From the NCBI RefSeq assembly GCF_000759955.1, contig NZ_JNAL01000007.1:150647-214646 (forward strand): 64,000 bases of DNA. The letters run 5' to 3'. This document shows positions 10,033 to 18,338 of this stretch, piece after piece. The translations under genes and the position numbers were made by a program. This DNA is from Prochlorococcus marinus str. MIT 9201 (GTDB lineage: Bacteria; Cyanobacteriota; Cyanobacteriia; PCC-6307; Cyanobiaceae). Below the pieces are notes generated by a model. That model was not told where the DNA came from, searched no databases, and was given only the letters and a program-made list of their open reading frames with translations. The stretch's first letter is position 1. Each line of letters starts with the position of its first letter.

Positions 10033-11469
10033 TTATTTGTTAATACGACCATATATATCTTCAAATCTAACGATATCATCCTCCCCTACATAAGAGCCAC
10101 TTTGAACTTCTATTAAAATTAGTGGAATTTTGCCAGGGTTAGTAAGTCTATGTTTTGATCCAAGTGGTATATATATGCTTTGGTTTTCAGTTAAAATGTC
10201 GATATTCTTTTCAATTTCAACTTTTGCAGTTCCTTTTACTATGATCCAATGTTCTGATCTATGGTGATGCATTTGTAGAGAAAGTTTTTCTTCAGGCTTA
10301 ACTTTTATTAATTTAACTTGCCATCTTAAATCCTCTGCTAAAGATTCATAATATCCCCATGGCCTGTAAATTCTATTATGTTTCTGGCCTTCCATAATAT
10401 TTTTATCTTTAAGTTGATTAACAATATATTTTACTTTTTGCGACTTTGATTTTTCAGAAATTAAGATTGCATCACTTGTTTCAATCGCTATTATATCTCT
10501 CAAACCAATACTTACTAATAATCTTTTTTCACTTCTTAAATAAGAGTTTTTAGTATCCTCTTGTAAAACTTTTCCTATTATCGTATTACCTTCATTATTT
10601 TTATTTGCAGTTTCCCAAACGGATTGCCAACTACCTACATCACTCCATTGTGCATCAAGAGGAAGAACTATTCCTTTATTAGTTTTTTCCATTATTGATA
10701 CGTCAAATGAAACATTAGGGCATTTTTTAAAGAATTCTTTACCTATCCTTTGAAAATCTAAATCATTACTACTATTATCTAACGATTTTGTGCAGAGATT
10801 TACAATATCAGGACAAAATTTATTCATCTCATCAATTACTGTTTGAGCTTGAAACATAAAAATTCCGCTATTCCATGTAAAACGGCGGTCTTTAATAAAT
10901 TTCTTTGCTGAAGCTAAATCAGGTTTTTCTATGAATTTTTCGATATTTTCTCCTTTAATATGATTCAATACAAAAGGATTTATGGATTTTATGTATCCAT
11001 AACCAGTTTCAGGTTTATTAGGAACAACACCAAAAGTTACTATTTTCTCTTCTAAGGCAAATGAAATACCTAATTCAACTATTTCTAGGAATTTTTGTTC
11101 GTCTCTTATCGCGTGGTCAGAAGATAATACTATCATTATTGGATTGTCTTCATTAGCAAGTGCTTTTAAAGCTGCTAAAGCAATAGCAGGCCCTGTATTT
11201 CTTCCAATTGGTTCTAAAATAATCGATGAAGGCTTAATATTAATCTCTCTCATCTGTTCGGCAGCTAAAAATCTATGTTCTTCATTACAAATTAATATTG
11301 GATCAACTACATTTTTCAAATCATTTATTCTTAATGCAGTGTTTTGAAGTAATGATTTCTTATTTTCACTTAATTCCAGAAATTGCTTAGGAAAACTTTG
11401 CCTAGACAAAGGCCATAACCTTGAGCCAGAACCTCCGCATAAAATAATTGGAATAATATTTTTCCCCAT
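10033..11469 (-). CDS. manC: Mannose-1-phosphate guanylyltransferase / mannose-6-phosphate isomerase
   Basis: Makes GDP-mannose from mannose-1-phosphate and GTP, and probably also isomerises fructose-6-phosphate. The 478-residue protein has the N-terminal nucleotidyltransferase signature GGSGSRLWP at 12-20 and a FIEKPD sugar-binding motif. A C-terminal cupin phosphomannose isomerase domain starts about residue 369 (RPWGYYES), with the metal-ligand histidine run at 401-403. This two-domain arrangement is that of ManC/CpsB/AlgA. It provides the GDP-mannose used by gmd and fcl in the same island. It is convergent with the epimerase gene on one side and about 30 bp downstream of the DUF3431 gene on the other. 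Confidence 0.94.
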   Translation of the reverse strand: MGKNIIPIILCGGSGSRLWPLSRQSFPKQFLELSENKKSLLQNTALRINDLKNVVDPILICNEEHRFLAAEQMREINIKPSSIILEPIGRNTGPAIALAALKALANEDNPIMIVLSSDHAIRDEQKFLEIVELGISFALEEKIVTFGVVPNKPETGYGYIKSINPFVLNHIKGENIEKFIEKPDLASAKKFIKDRRFTWNSGIFMFQAQTVIDEMNKFCPDIVNLCTKSLDNSSNDLDFQRIGKEFFKKCPNVSFDVSIMEKTNKGIVLPLDAQWSDVGSWQSVWETANKNNEGNTIIGKVLQEDTKNSYLRSEKRLLVSIGLRDIIAIETSDAILISEKSKSQKVKYIVNQLKDKNIMEGQKHNRIYRPWGYYESLAEDLRWQVKLIKVKPEEKLSLQMHHHRSEHWIIVKGTAKVEIEKNIDILTENQSIYIPLGSKHRLTNPGKIPLILIEVQSGSYVGEDDIVRFEDIYGRINK

Positions 11470-11498
11470 GATTGTGAATATAAAAAAATTCTTATGTT

Positions 11499-12203
11499 TT
11501 AAGTATACATTTTACGTAATTTTAATCTTTCAATTTTTGTTTTAAGAACATCAATAATTGCTTTATTTCTTAATTTATTTTGAGTAAATAAATAACACCA
11601 TAATCTCTCCATGTAGTGACCTTCTATTGGATTCTTGTTCTCACTTAGAATATCTAATAATTTTCTGTAAAAAGAAATATTGTGTTGTAATATTATTTCT
11701 CTTTTTACGGCAAAACATCCTGCATATGAAGTAGGAACGATTATTGGGATTTCTGGGAATAATTCTTTTGCGAACTTTCTAAAGCCAATTTTTGATCTTG
11801 ATATCATTTTTGAATCCCATTGTTTTTTATATTTTTTGTTTTTTTCTATACCAACATTCCATCCCCAATGAAGGGGACCTAATAAACCGTATCGACTAGC
11901 AGAAAATCCAGTTTTATCTATTCCCTTTAAGTAATCATTGGGATCTTGATGTGCCATACAACCAAGGTCATCAATTCTGCCTTGCAAAAATATATTAATA
12001 TCATCTAAGTCCCTGTAATTTTCAACAATATGATAAAGCCATGTATGGGATTCTCTCCCAACATTATTCAGATCTATTATTTTCCGAAACTTTTTGTTTG
12101 ATAATTGTTTTCCTTTGTTATATATTATGATTTTAAATTCTTTGATTTCTTCTAGCCAACTAATATTCTCATTAAACCTTGAAATTATTAAACTTTTTCG
12201 CAT
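11499..12203 (-). CDS. DUF3431 domain protein
   Basis: The 234-residue protein matches the pattern of the DUF3431 family: an N-terminal strand, the block GRESHTWLYHIVENY near residues 49-63, then INIFLQGRIDDL, and later a C-terminal ARG/TYR-rich segment with a lone Cys in YAGCFAVKRE. No signal peptide or membrane segment is apparent. The family occurs beside glycosyltransferases in bacterial polysaccharide loci and in fungi. No biochemical activity is known to me. It lies on the same strand as and just upstream of manC, and is divergent from glf. A glycan-modifying or transfer role is inferred from context only. Confidence 0.75.
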   Translation of the reverse strand: MRKSLIISRFNENISWLEEIKEFKIIIYNKGKQLSNKKFRKIIDLNNVGRESHTWLYHIVENYRDLDDINIFLQGRIDDLGCMAHQDPNDYLKGIDKTGFSASRYGLLGPLHWGWNVGIEKNKKYKKQWDSKMISRSKIGFRKFAKELFPEIPIIVPTSYAGCFAVKREIILQHNISFYRKLLDILSENKNPIEGHYMERLWCYLFTQNKLRNKAIIDVLKTKIERLKLRKMYT

Positions 12204-12235
12204 ATTTTAAAAATTAGTTCTTGGTATTATAGTAA

Positions 12236-13366
12236 ATGACTCTTCCCTCTAAGAAAGTATTGATTGCAGGAGCTGGACTAGCAGGGTCAACAATTGCCAG
12301 AGTATTAGCTGAAAATAACGTAAAAGTTGAAATTTTAGAGAAAAGAAACCACATAGCAGGAAATATATATGATTATATAAACTCTAATAATGAGAGAATA
12401 CACAAATATGGGCCACACCTTCTTCATTGCAATGTAAGTTCTAAAGGGTTAGCTTTTTTAAGCAGGTTTACTCATTGGATTAATTATGAACATAGGGTAA
12501 GAGCGTTATTAAAAGATGGGCGAACAACTCCATTACCTATTAATAAAATTACTTTGCAGGATATTTATGGTATCACTTTTAAGAATGAGGATGAAGTTAA
12601 AAATTTTTTAAATAAAATAAGAAATAAATCATTATGCCCAAAAAATACGGATCAATTTTTCGAGGCAAATGTTGGTAATAAATTAGCAAATATTTTTTTC
12701 AGACCATATACAAAAAAAATGTGGGGCTTAGATCCAAAACAATTGGAAATAAGTATTGGGGCAAGATTGCCAATTAGAACAAATGACGATACTAGATATT
12801 TTAATGATAATTTTCAAGCCTTACCAAAAGATGGATATTCAAAAATGATTGAAAGAATGTTAGATCATAAAAACATTAATGTAAATTTAAATACCTCTTA
12901 TCATAAGGGTCTCGAATTTCAATATGATCATGCATTTCTTTGTATTCCTATTGATGAGTTTTATCAATTTAAGTATGGAAAACTTCCATACAGGTCAATA
13001 ATTTTTAGAAATATCTTGAAAGATTCATATGAACAACCAGCACCTGTTATAAATTTTACGGATGATTCAATTTATACCAGGAAAACACAATGGAATTTAT
13101 TTCCTAATTCTCCTGGAAGAATAAATAATTTGAATACAATAACTTTTGAGAAGCCCTGTTCTATTGAGGAAAATCCAGGAGAATATTATTATCCTATAAA
13201 AACGAGAAATTCAAAAATAATATACGAAAATTATAGAAGACTTTCACAATCGCAAGATAAAATCACTTTCTGTGGAAGAACTGGTTTATTTAAATATATA
13301 GATATGATTCCAGCAGTTAATATCCATTTGAAATTAGCGAATGATTTTTTAAAAGGGCTAGAATAA
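12236..13366 (+). CDS. glf: UDP-galactopyranose mutase
   Basis: FAD enzyme that ring-contracts UDP-galactopyranose to UDP-galactofuranose, the donor for Galf residues in bacterial surface glycans. At 376 residues it has the N-terminal FAD motif GAGLAGS (12-18), an EKRNHIAGNIYD block near 35-46, and the active-site region YGPHLLHCN near 58-66. Most homologues carry GPHIFHT at this last place, so the Leu-Leu-His-Cys version is slightly unusual. The C-terminal region with the EYYYP-like segment matches the family. UDP-galactose is available from GalE. It is followed 4 bp later by a glycosyltransferase that may use the product. Confidence 0.93.
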   Translation: MTLPSKKVLIAGAGLAGSTIARVLAENNVKVEILEKRNHIAGNIYDYINSNNERIHKYGPHLLHCNVSSKGLAFLSRFTHWINYEHRVRALLKDGRTTPLPINKITLQDIYGITFKNEDEVKNFLNKIRNKSLCPKNTDQFFEANVGNKLANIFFRPYTKKMWGLDPKQLEISIGARLPIRTNDDTRYFNDNFQALPKDGYSKMIERMLDHKNINVNLNTSYHKGLEFQYDHAFLCIPIDEFYQFKYGKLPYRSIIFRNILKDSYEQPAPVINFTDDSIYTRKTQWNLFPNSPGRINNLNTITFEKPCSIEENPGEYYYPIKTRNSKIIYENYRRLSQSQDKITFCGRTGLFKYIDMIPAVNIHLKLANDFLKGLE

Positions 13367-13370
13367 TTAG

Positions 13371-14474
13371 ATGCTTATTAAAAAAAAAATAAATGTTCTT
13401 ATGATTTCTTCTAGCTCTAGTCTAGGTGGGGGTACAAAACATATGTTTACGTTAGGGCAAAATTTGAATAATGAATTTAATACATTCTATGGAATTCCTA
13501 AAAATTGTAATTTTGAAAACTATTTAGATAGTAATTTTAATATTGAAATATCTGAAAGAAAATTAAATTTTATTGATATTTTAAGATTAGTTAATTTTAT
13601 AAAATCTAAATCTATTGATATTATTCATGCACACGGAAAAGGAGCAGGATTAATTTCGAGATTAGTTATAATTTTAATCCGAAGACCATTAATTTATACT
13701 TTTCATGGCATTCACTTAAAATGTCATAACAAATTAATGAGGCTTCTATACATTATTTATGAATTTTTATTAGGAGGTCTAGATTCAATAAAAATTCTTG
13801 TTTCGGAAAGTGAGAAAGATTATGCACTTAAATCAAATATTTATTTGGGTGATAAATATAAAGTCATACATAATGGTGTAGATAATATGCTAAAGAAGAA
13901 TTATGAAGCAAAGAATAATTTAACAAATAAAAGTTTAAAAGCTCAAAGAGTTAAGGTTCTATCAGTATGTAGATTTGTGAGTCAAAAAAATATAAAAGAT
14001 ACTTTAAAGATAGCTGAAAAGATAAGAAGTTTAGATTTTTATATTATTGGAGATGGTCCTCTTTGGAAGGAAATAAAAAATATTATTTTAAAAAGAAAAA
14101 TAAAGAATGTTAATTTATTAGGGGAAAAGAAAGATGTATACAAGTATTTATATTCTGCAGACATTTTTTTATCTACTTCATTATATGAAGGTCTTCCAAT
14201 AAGTATTTTAGAAGCAATGTCTGTAGGGCTTCCTATAATAGCTAGTAATGTTGTAGGTAATAGGGATACAATAGAAAATGGAAAATCAGGTTTTTTATAC
14301 AATTTGGAAAATATTGAGACGGCTGTTCGTTATCTTAAGAAGTTATCTAAAAGTAAAATCCTTAGACAAAAGTTAGGAAATTCTGCATTCAATAGGCAAA
14401 GAAGTATTTTTTCAAGAAATTCTATGGTGCAACAATATATGCAAATTTATAGGGATCAAATTAATAGAAAATAA
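13371..14474 (+). CDS. Glycosyltransferase, GT4-like
   Basis: A 367-residue GT-B glycosyltransferase. The N-terminal acceptor domain has the SSSLGGGTKHM glycine-rich loop near 14-24, a THAHG-like IIHAHGKG motif near 83-90, and YTFHGIH. The C-terminal donor domain has VLSVCRFVSQKN and the EGLPISILEAMSVG block with the conserved Glu pair. It starts 4 bp after glf and is on the same strand, so translation is likely coupled and the two genes share a transcript. By position it is a candidate galactofuranosyl- or galactosyltransferase, but the sequence alone does not show donor choice. It ends before a hairpin shared with the convergent ABC exporter gene. Confidence 0.85.
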   Translation: MLIKKKINVLMISSSSSLGGGTKHMFTLGQNLNNEFNTFYGIPKNCNFENYLDSNFNIEISERKLNFIDILRLVNFIKSKSIDIIHAHGKGAGLISRLVIILIRRPLIYTFHGIHLKCHNKLMRLLYIIYEFLLGGLDSIKILVSESEKDYALKSNIYLGDKYKVIHNGVDNMLKKNYEAKNNLTNKSLKAQRVKVLSVCRFVSQKNIKDTLKIAEKIRSLDFYIIGDGPLWKEIKNIILKRKIKNVNLLGEKKDVYKYLYSADIFLSTSLYEGLPISILEAMSVGLPIIASNVVGNRDTIENGKSGFLYNLENIETAVRYLKKLSKSKILRQKLGNSAFNRQRSIFSRNSMVQQYMQIYRDQINRK

Positions 14475-14483
14475 ATAGATAAT

Positions 14484-14505
14484 AAAGATTTTTAAACAAA
14501 TCTTT
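14484..14505. terminator. Hairpin between convergent genes, likely two-way terminator
   Basis: An 8-bp perfect inverted repeat (AAAGATTT and AAATCTTT) separated by a 6-base loop lies between the end of the glycosyltransferase gene and the end of the ABC exporter gene. It is AT-rich and flanked by T/A runs, so it could stop transcripts from both sides. Stability is modest and function is inferred. Confidence 0.45.
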
Positions 14506-14517
14506 TGATATTATTAA

Positions 14518-16326
14518 TTAATATTTTTCAGATATCTTTATCATTTCTGCAAAACTTTTAGATTTTTCTTTTAGTTCATCAAATTTCCCCTTTGCTTTTA
14601 TTTCTCCATTTTCAAATTCATAGATACAATCACATTGTTTGATTGTTGTTAATCGATGAGCTATGAAAATAATTGTTAACTTGTTTTTCATTTGGGATAA
14701 TGCATTTATTAATTCAGATTCGGTTTTATTGTCCAAAGCAGAAGTAGCTTCATCTAAAATTAATAATTTTGCATCTAGATAAAATGCTCGAGCAATAGCA
14801 ATTCTTTGCCTTTGCCCACCAGATAATCTAATACCATTTTCTCCAATTTTTGTCCTTAATCCTTCGGGTAAACCACTAATTAAATCTTTTAATTGAGCAG
14901 CCTCTAACGAATCTTTTACTTTACGTTCATTAATTTCATGACTTTCTAATCCATAAGCAACATTTGTGATAAAGTCTCCATTAAGTAAATTTATGGATTG
15001 AGGAACATAGGAACATAAAGACTGCCAATTGGGGACTTGTTCATTCGTGAGCTCTTTATCATCTAAAAGTATATTTCCTGACGTAGGCCTTAATAAACAA
15101 AGGATTTGATTTGCTGTTGTACTCTTACCGCTTCCAGTTTTGCCAACAAAGGCAATTTTTCCACCAATGGGGATTTCAATATCAATATTGTTTAAATTGA
15201 AATTATCAGATGATGGATATTTGTAAGAGAGCGATTTTAACTTAATGGAATTTTTTGGCATCTCAAATCTATTTTTTAGTTTTGAATTGCTATTAATTCT
15301 CATTGGAGATAATTCCAATATTTTCAAAGATTCTTCTAAATCTGGAATTCCTCCTCTCAGATCTGTAATCCCTCTGAAAAGATCTTGTAGTGGAGGTGTT
15401 AATTTTAGAGATGCAACTGCAATTGTCGCTAAAAAGGGAACGATCTCCACAAAGTTTTCAGGATTACTATTAGTTATGTAAGGGAATAATCCTATTGAAA
15501 AAATTAATGTAATACCAAAAGGTTCTATTAAAGATCTTGGTAATTCAGGCAAAGTTTCGCCTTTCCAAAGGAAAGGGAGAGCTTTTTTCCCCGCTTTAGA
15601 ATATCTATCTTGAAAAAAAGTTTCAGAACCCGTTAAATGGACATCAATAATTGTTCGCATTGACTCTGTCATGATTTTGTTGATTTCTGACTCTAATACA
15701 ATCCTTTGTCTTGTAGCTTTTCTTATGAATGGAGTAACTGTTAAAGATAAAAAAGTATAGCCAAGAACTAAAAAAATAACTAAGTAAAAAGCAGCAGCTT
15801 TTGCAAAACCTAGTATTGCTATAAATATAAATAGAACTATGAAAGAACCACTAACAATTTGAAGGACAGGCCTTACAAATTTTTCGGAAACTCTTTGTAT
15901 GTTTAATACAATTTTTGAACTTAGTTCTTCACTCTTTTCGGTTAAGAAGAAGTCATATTTTTGATTAAAAATATTTCTTTGCGCGATTTGCGATAAATCA
16001 ATAAATATTGAAGCCCTAAGTTTTTCTTGAAATGCTCTTAAGGTTAAGCGCAAAAATGAAGCTATCCAATTAAATAAAACATAGATAGATATCAAAATTA
16101 CTAATTTTAAGAAAGGATCAGTTGAAAATAAGTTTGAGTAAGGAATAGAAGGTCTATTTTCTTTGCCTACCAAAACAACAAATAACCTAGAAACTAATCC
16201 TACAACTAATACATCAGATATCCCTGTGATAATTGCTAATGGAATAATTTTATACAATGATATCTTTCTCTCTTGAGAAAGAATTTTTAGCAATCTAAAA
16301 ACTAGTTGGATAGTTTTGCTATACAT
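14518..16326 (-). CDS. ABC exporter, fused permease and ATPase (MsbA/PglK-like)
   Basis: A 602-residue half-transporter: six hydrophobic segments in the first 320 residues, then one ATPase domain. Walker A GKTGSGKST is at about 395-403, the LSGGQ signature at about 501-505, Walker B LLILDE at about 521-526, and the H-loop His at about 557. Two copies would form the exporter. In a glycan island the natural cargo is a lipid-linked oligosaccharide flipped across the inner membrane, as PglK does in Campylobacter, or a lipid A core as for MsbA. No Wzx flippase is visible in this window, which strengthens the flippase inference. It is convergent with a glycosyltransferase and followed upstream by the short PNPT gene. 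Confidence 0.9.
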   Translation of the reverse strand: MYSKTIQLVFRLLKILSQERKISLYKIIPLAIITGISDVLVVGLVSRLFVVLVGKENRPSIPYSNLFSTDPFLKLVILISIYVLFNWIASFLRLTLRAFQEKLRASIFIDLSQIAQRNIFNQKYDFFLTEKSEELSSKIVLNIQRVSEKFVRPVLQIVSGSFIVLFIFIAILGFAKAAAFYLVIFLVLGYTFLSLTVTPFIRKATRQRIVLESEINKIMTESMRTIIDVHLTGSETFFQDRYSKAGKKALPFLWKGETLPELPRSLIEPFGITLIFSIGLFPYITNSNPENFVEIVPFLATIAVASLKLTPPLQDLFRGITDLRGGIPDLEESLKILELSPMRINSNSKLKNRFEMPKNSIKLKSLSYKYPSSDNFNLNNIDIEIPIGGKIAFVGKTGSGKSTTANQILCLLRPTSGNILLDDKELTNEQVPNWQSLCSYVPQSINLLNGDFITNVAYGLESHEINERKVKDSLEAAQLKDLISGLPEGLRTKIGENGIRLSGGQRQRIAIARAFYLDAKLLILDEATSALDNKTESELINALSQMKNKLTIIFIAHRLTTIKQCDCIYEFENGEIKAKGKFDELKEKSKSFAEMIKISEKY

Positions 16327-16396
16327 AAATATATAAAAGCATATTTATTAAAAATTTTATGGTTAAGGTAACCACTTAAATTTCTGCATAATTTAT

Positions 16397-17050
16397 TTAA
16401 TATGCACCTCTATCATTTGGAAAAAAAATAACACCGAATGTCCTTATGATTATTCTTAAATCTAATAATGGACTAATATTATCTACATATAAGCAATCTA
16501 GTATAACCCTTCTTTTGTAGCTTAGATTATTTCTCCCACTTACCTGCCATAAACCTGTTATGCCTGGTTTTAAAGAAATTACCTTATTGTATGACTCACC
16601 ATATTTTTGAATTTCGTTTTTAACAATTGGTCTTGGACCAATTATGCTCATTTCCATTTTGATAACATTTAAAAATTGAGGTATTTCATCTAGACTAGTT
16701 TTTCTTAGGAATTTGCCTATATTTGTAATCCTTGGATCATTTTTTAATTTATGAGTTTCTTCAAATTCTTTCCTTAGTTTTTCATTATTTGTAATTAAAT
16801 TTTCTAATATATCTTCAGCTTCAGGATGCATAGTTCTAAATTTTATGCAGTTGAAAGTCTTTTTATTTTTACCAATTCTTTCTTGAAAATAGAATATGGG
16901 TCCTCTTGAGCTTAATTTAATAAGTAAAGCGATGATCAAAAAGATTGGTAATCCAACTATTAAAATAATTGATGAAAAAAATAAATCGAAAATAGTTTTA
17001 AAAATTTTATAAAAATATTTTTTAGAATATTGTTTTTTCTTTCTTTTCAT
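16397..17050 (-). CDS. Polyprenyl-phosphate sugar-1-phosphate transferase (short PNPT)
   Basis: This 217-residue enzyme has a single N-terminal hydrophobic hairpin (about residues 20-46) and the complete catalytic domain of bacterial sugar transferases, without the extra N-terminal membrane region of the enzyme at 2606-3931. Motifs seen are IKFRTM near 69-74, TSLDEIPQFLNV, IIGPRPIV and LKPGITGLWQVSGRN. It is expected to transfer a sugar-1-phosphate to undecaprenyl phosphate and start a chain. It lies in a minus-strand run with a GT4 enzyme and an O-antigen ligase-like gene upstream and the ABC exporter downstream, so these four may form one assembly line. Confidence 0.9.
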   Translation of the reverse strand: MKRKKKQYSKKYFYKIFKTIFDLFFSSIILIVGLPIFLIIALLIKLSSRGPIFYFQERIGKNKKTFNCIKFRTMHPEAEDILENLITNNEKLRKEFEETHKLKNDPRITNIGKFLRKTSLDEIPQFLNVIKMEMSIIGPRPIVKNEIQKYGESYNKVISLKPGITGLWQVSGRNNLSYKRRVILDCLYVDNISPLLDLRIIIRTFGVIFFPNDRGAY

Positions 17051-17088
17051 AATTTACTATTTTTTGATAAAAAATTTAGTTTGATTTT

Positions 17089-18267
17089 TTATGATTTTAT
17101 TTTAAATTCCTGCCAGACTTTATTAATAAAAAAGTCAAATTTTGTTTTGAAAATTTCTGGACTAAATCTTTCAGAATAATTATTTAGATCTTGCGGATCA
17201 AACTCTTTCCAAACTTTTTTATCTTCAAACCAATCGATTGTATCTACCATATCCGATATCGTTTGCTTCTTAAAAAGGATTCCATTTGAGAAATCTTTTT
17301 TATTTGATTCATTAAAACAAATAACTGTATCCAAGATTCCACCTTTACCATATCCAATTACAGGGGCACCTGATGCCATTGCCTCAATTGGTGCAATACC
17401 AAAATCTTCCAAACCAGCATAAACAAAAGCTCTACATCTACTCATATAATTTTCTACTTCCATATTTGATACTTGTTTTAGAAACTTTATATTAGAGTTT
17501 GCCATTTTTTCTAATTTTGATCTTTCAGGACCATCTCCAATAACTATTAGAGGAAGATTTAATTTGTTAAAGGAATTTATAAGTAAATCAATTCTTTTGT
17601 TAGGTACTAGTCTATTAACACTTAAATAAAAATCTTCCCTAATGTTTTTGAAATTAAACCTTTCAATATCAACAGGTGGGTGAATTACTTCTGAAGTTAA
17701 GCCCCAGTATTTTCTTATTCTTTTTGCTGTGAAATTTGAATTAGATATTAAATAATCTACTCTTTGAGAGCTCAAAAAATCCCACTGCCTCAATTTGTAT
17801 AAAGCATATTTAATAGGAAATTTTAATCCATAATTAGATAATTTTGATTGTTCTAGATAAGTATTCATTTGATCCCAGGCATATCTCATGGGCGTATGAA
17901 TATAACTTATATGAAGTTGATCAGGACTTGTTATGATACCCTTTGCAAATGCATGACTGGAACTTATTACTAGATCATATTGACTAACATCAATTTGTTC
18001 AATAGCAAAAGGCAGTAGAGGAAGATAATTTTGCACTTTTGTCTTTCCAAATGGAAAGGATTCAATAATACTTTTTTTAATTATTCTGTTTTGAAAAATA
18101 TTTTTTTTGGATTCTTCAATATTTGAAGCTAATGCAAACAGATCAGGTTGTGAGTAATTTTTGTTTAGTAATTTATCTATAAATAAAGTAACCTTTTCAG
18201 CTCCTCCAATAGAATTTTTCAAAAACCAATCGTGAACAAGCGCTATCTTTGCATCTACTAAATTCAT
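17089..18267 (-). CDS. Glycosyltransferase, GT4 (WbaZ-like)
   Basis: A 392-residue GT-B glycosyltransferase. The N-terminus carries the ALVHDWFLKNSIGGAEKV loop, and a YIHTPMRYAWDQ motif is seen mid-domain, both common in mannosyl- and galactosyltransferases of O-antigen clusters related to WbaZ. The donor half has LSVNRLVPNKR, VIGDGPER and the block GLEDFGIAPIEAMASG near 285-300, with the two conserved Glu. It is 39 bp upstream of the short PNPT gene on the same strand and probably acts on the lipid-linked sugar that the PNPT makes. Exact donor is unknown; GDP-mannose and GDP-fucose are both available in the island. Confidence 0.87.
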   Translation of the reverse strand: MNLVDAKIALVHDWFLKNSIGGAEKVTLFIDKLLNKNYSQPDLFALASNIEESKKNIFQNRIIKKSIIESFPFGKTKVQNYLPLLPFAIEQIDVSQYDLVISSSHAFAKGIITSPDQLHISYIHTPMRYAWDQMNTYLEQSKLSNYGLKFPIKYALYKLRQWDFLSSQRVDYLISNSNFTAKRIRKYWGLTSEVIHPPVDIERFNFKNIREDFYLSVNRLVPNKRIDLLINSFNKLNLPLIVIGDGPERSKLEKMANSNIKFLKQVSNMEVENYMSRCRAFVYAGLEDFGIAPIEAMASGAPVIGYGKGGILDTVICFNESNKKDFSNGILFKKQTISDMVDTIDWFEDKKVWKEFDPQDLNNYSERFSPEIFKTKFDFFINKVWQEFKIKS

Positions 18268-18338
18268 TTGGTGTACTTTTAAATTGTTATATTGAAATCA
18301 ATTTTATACAACACAATTAATATTATCTTATTTGATAA

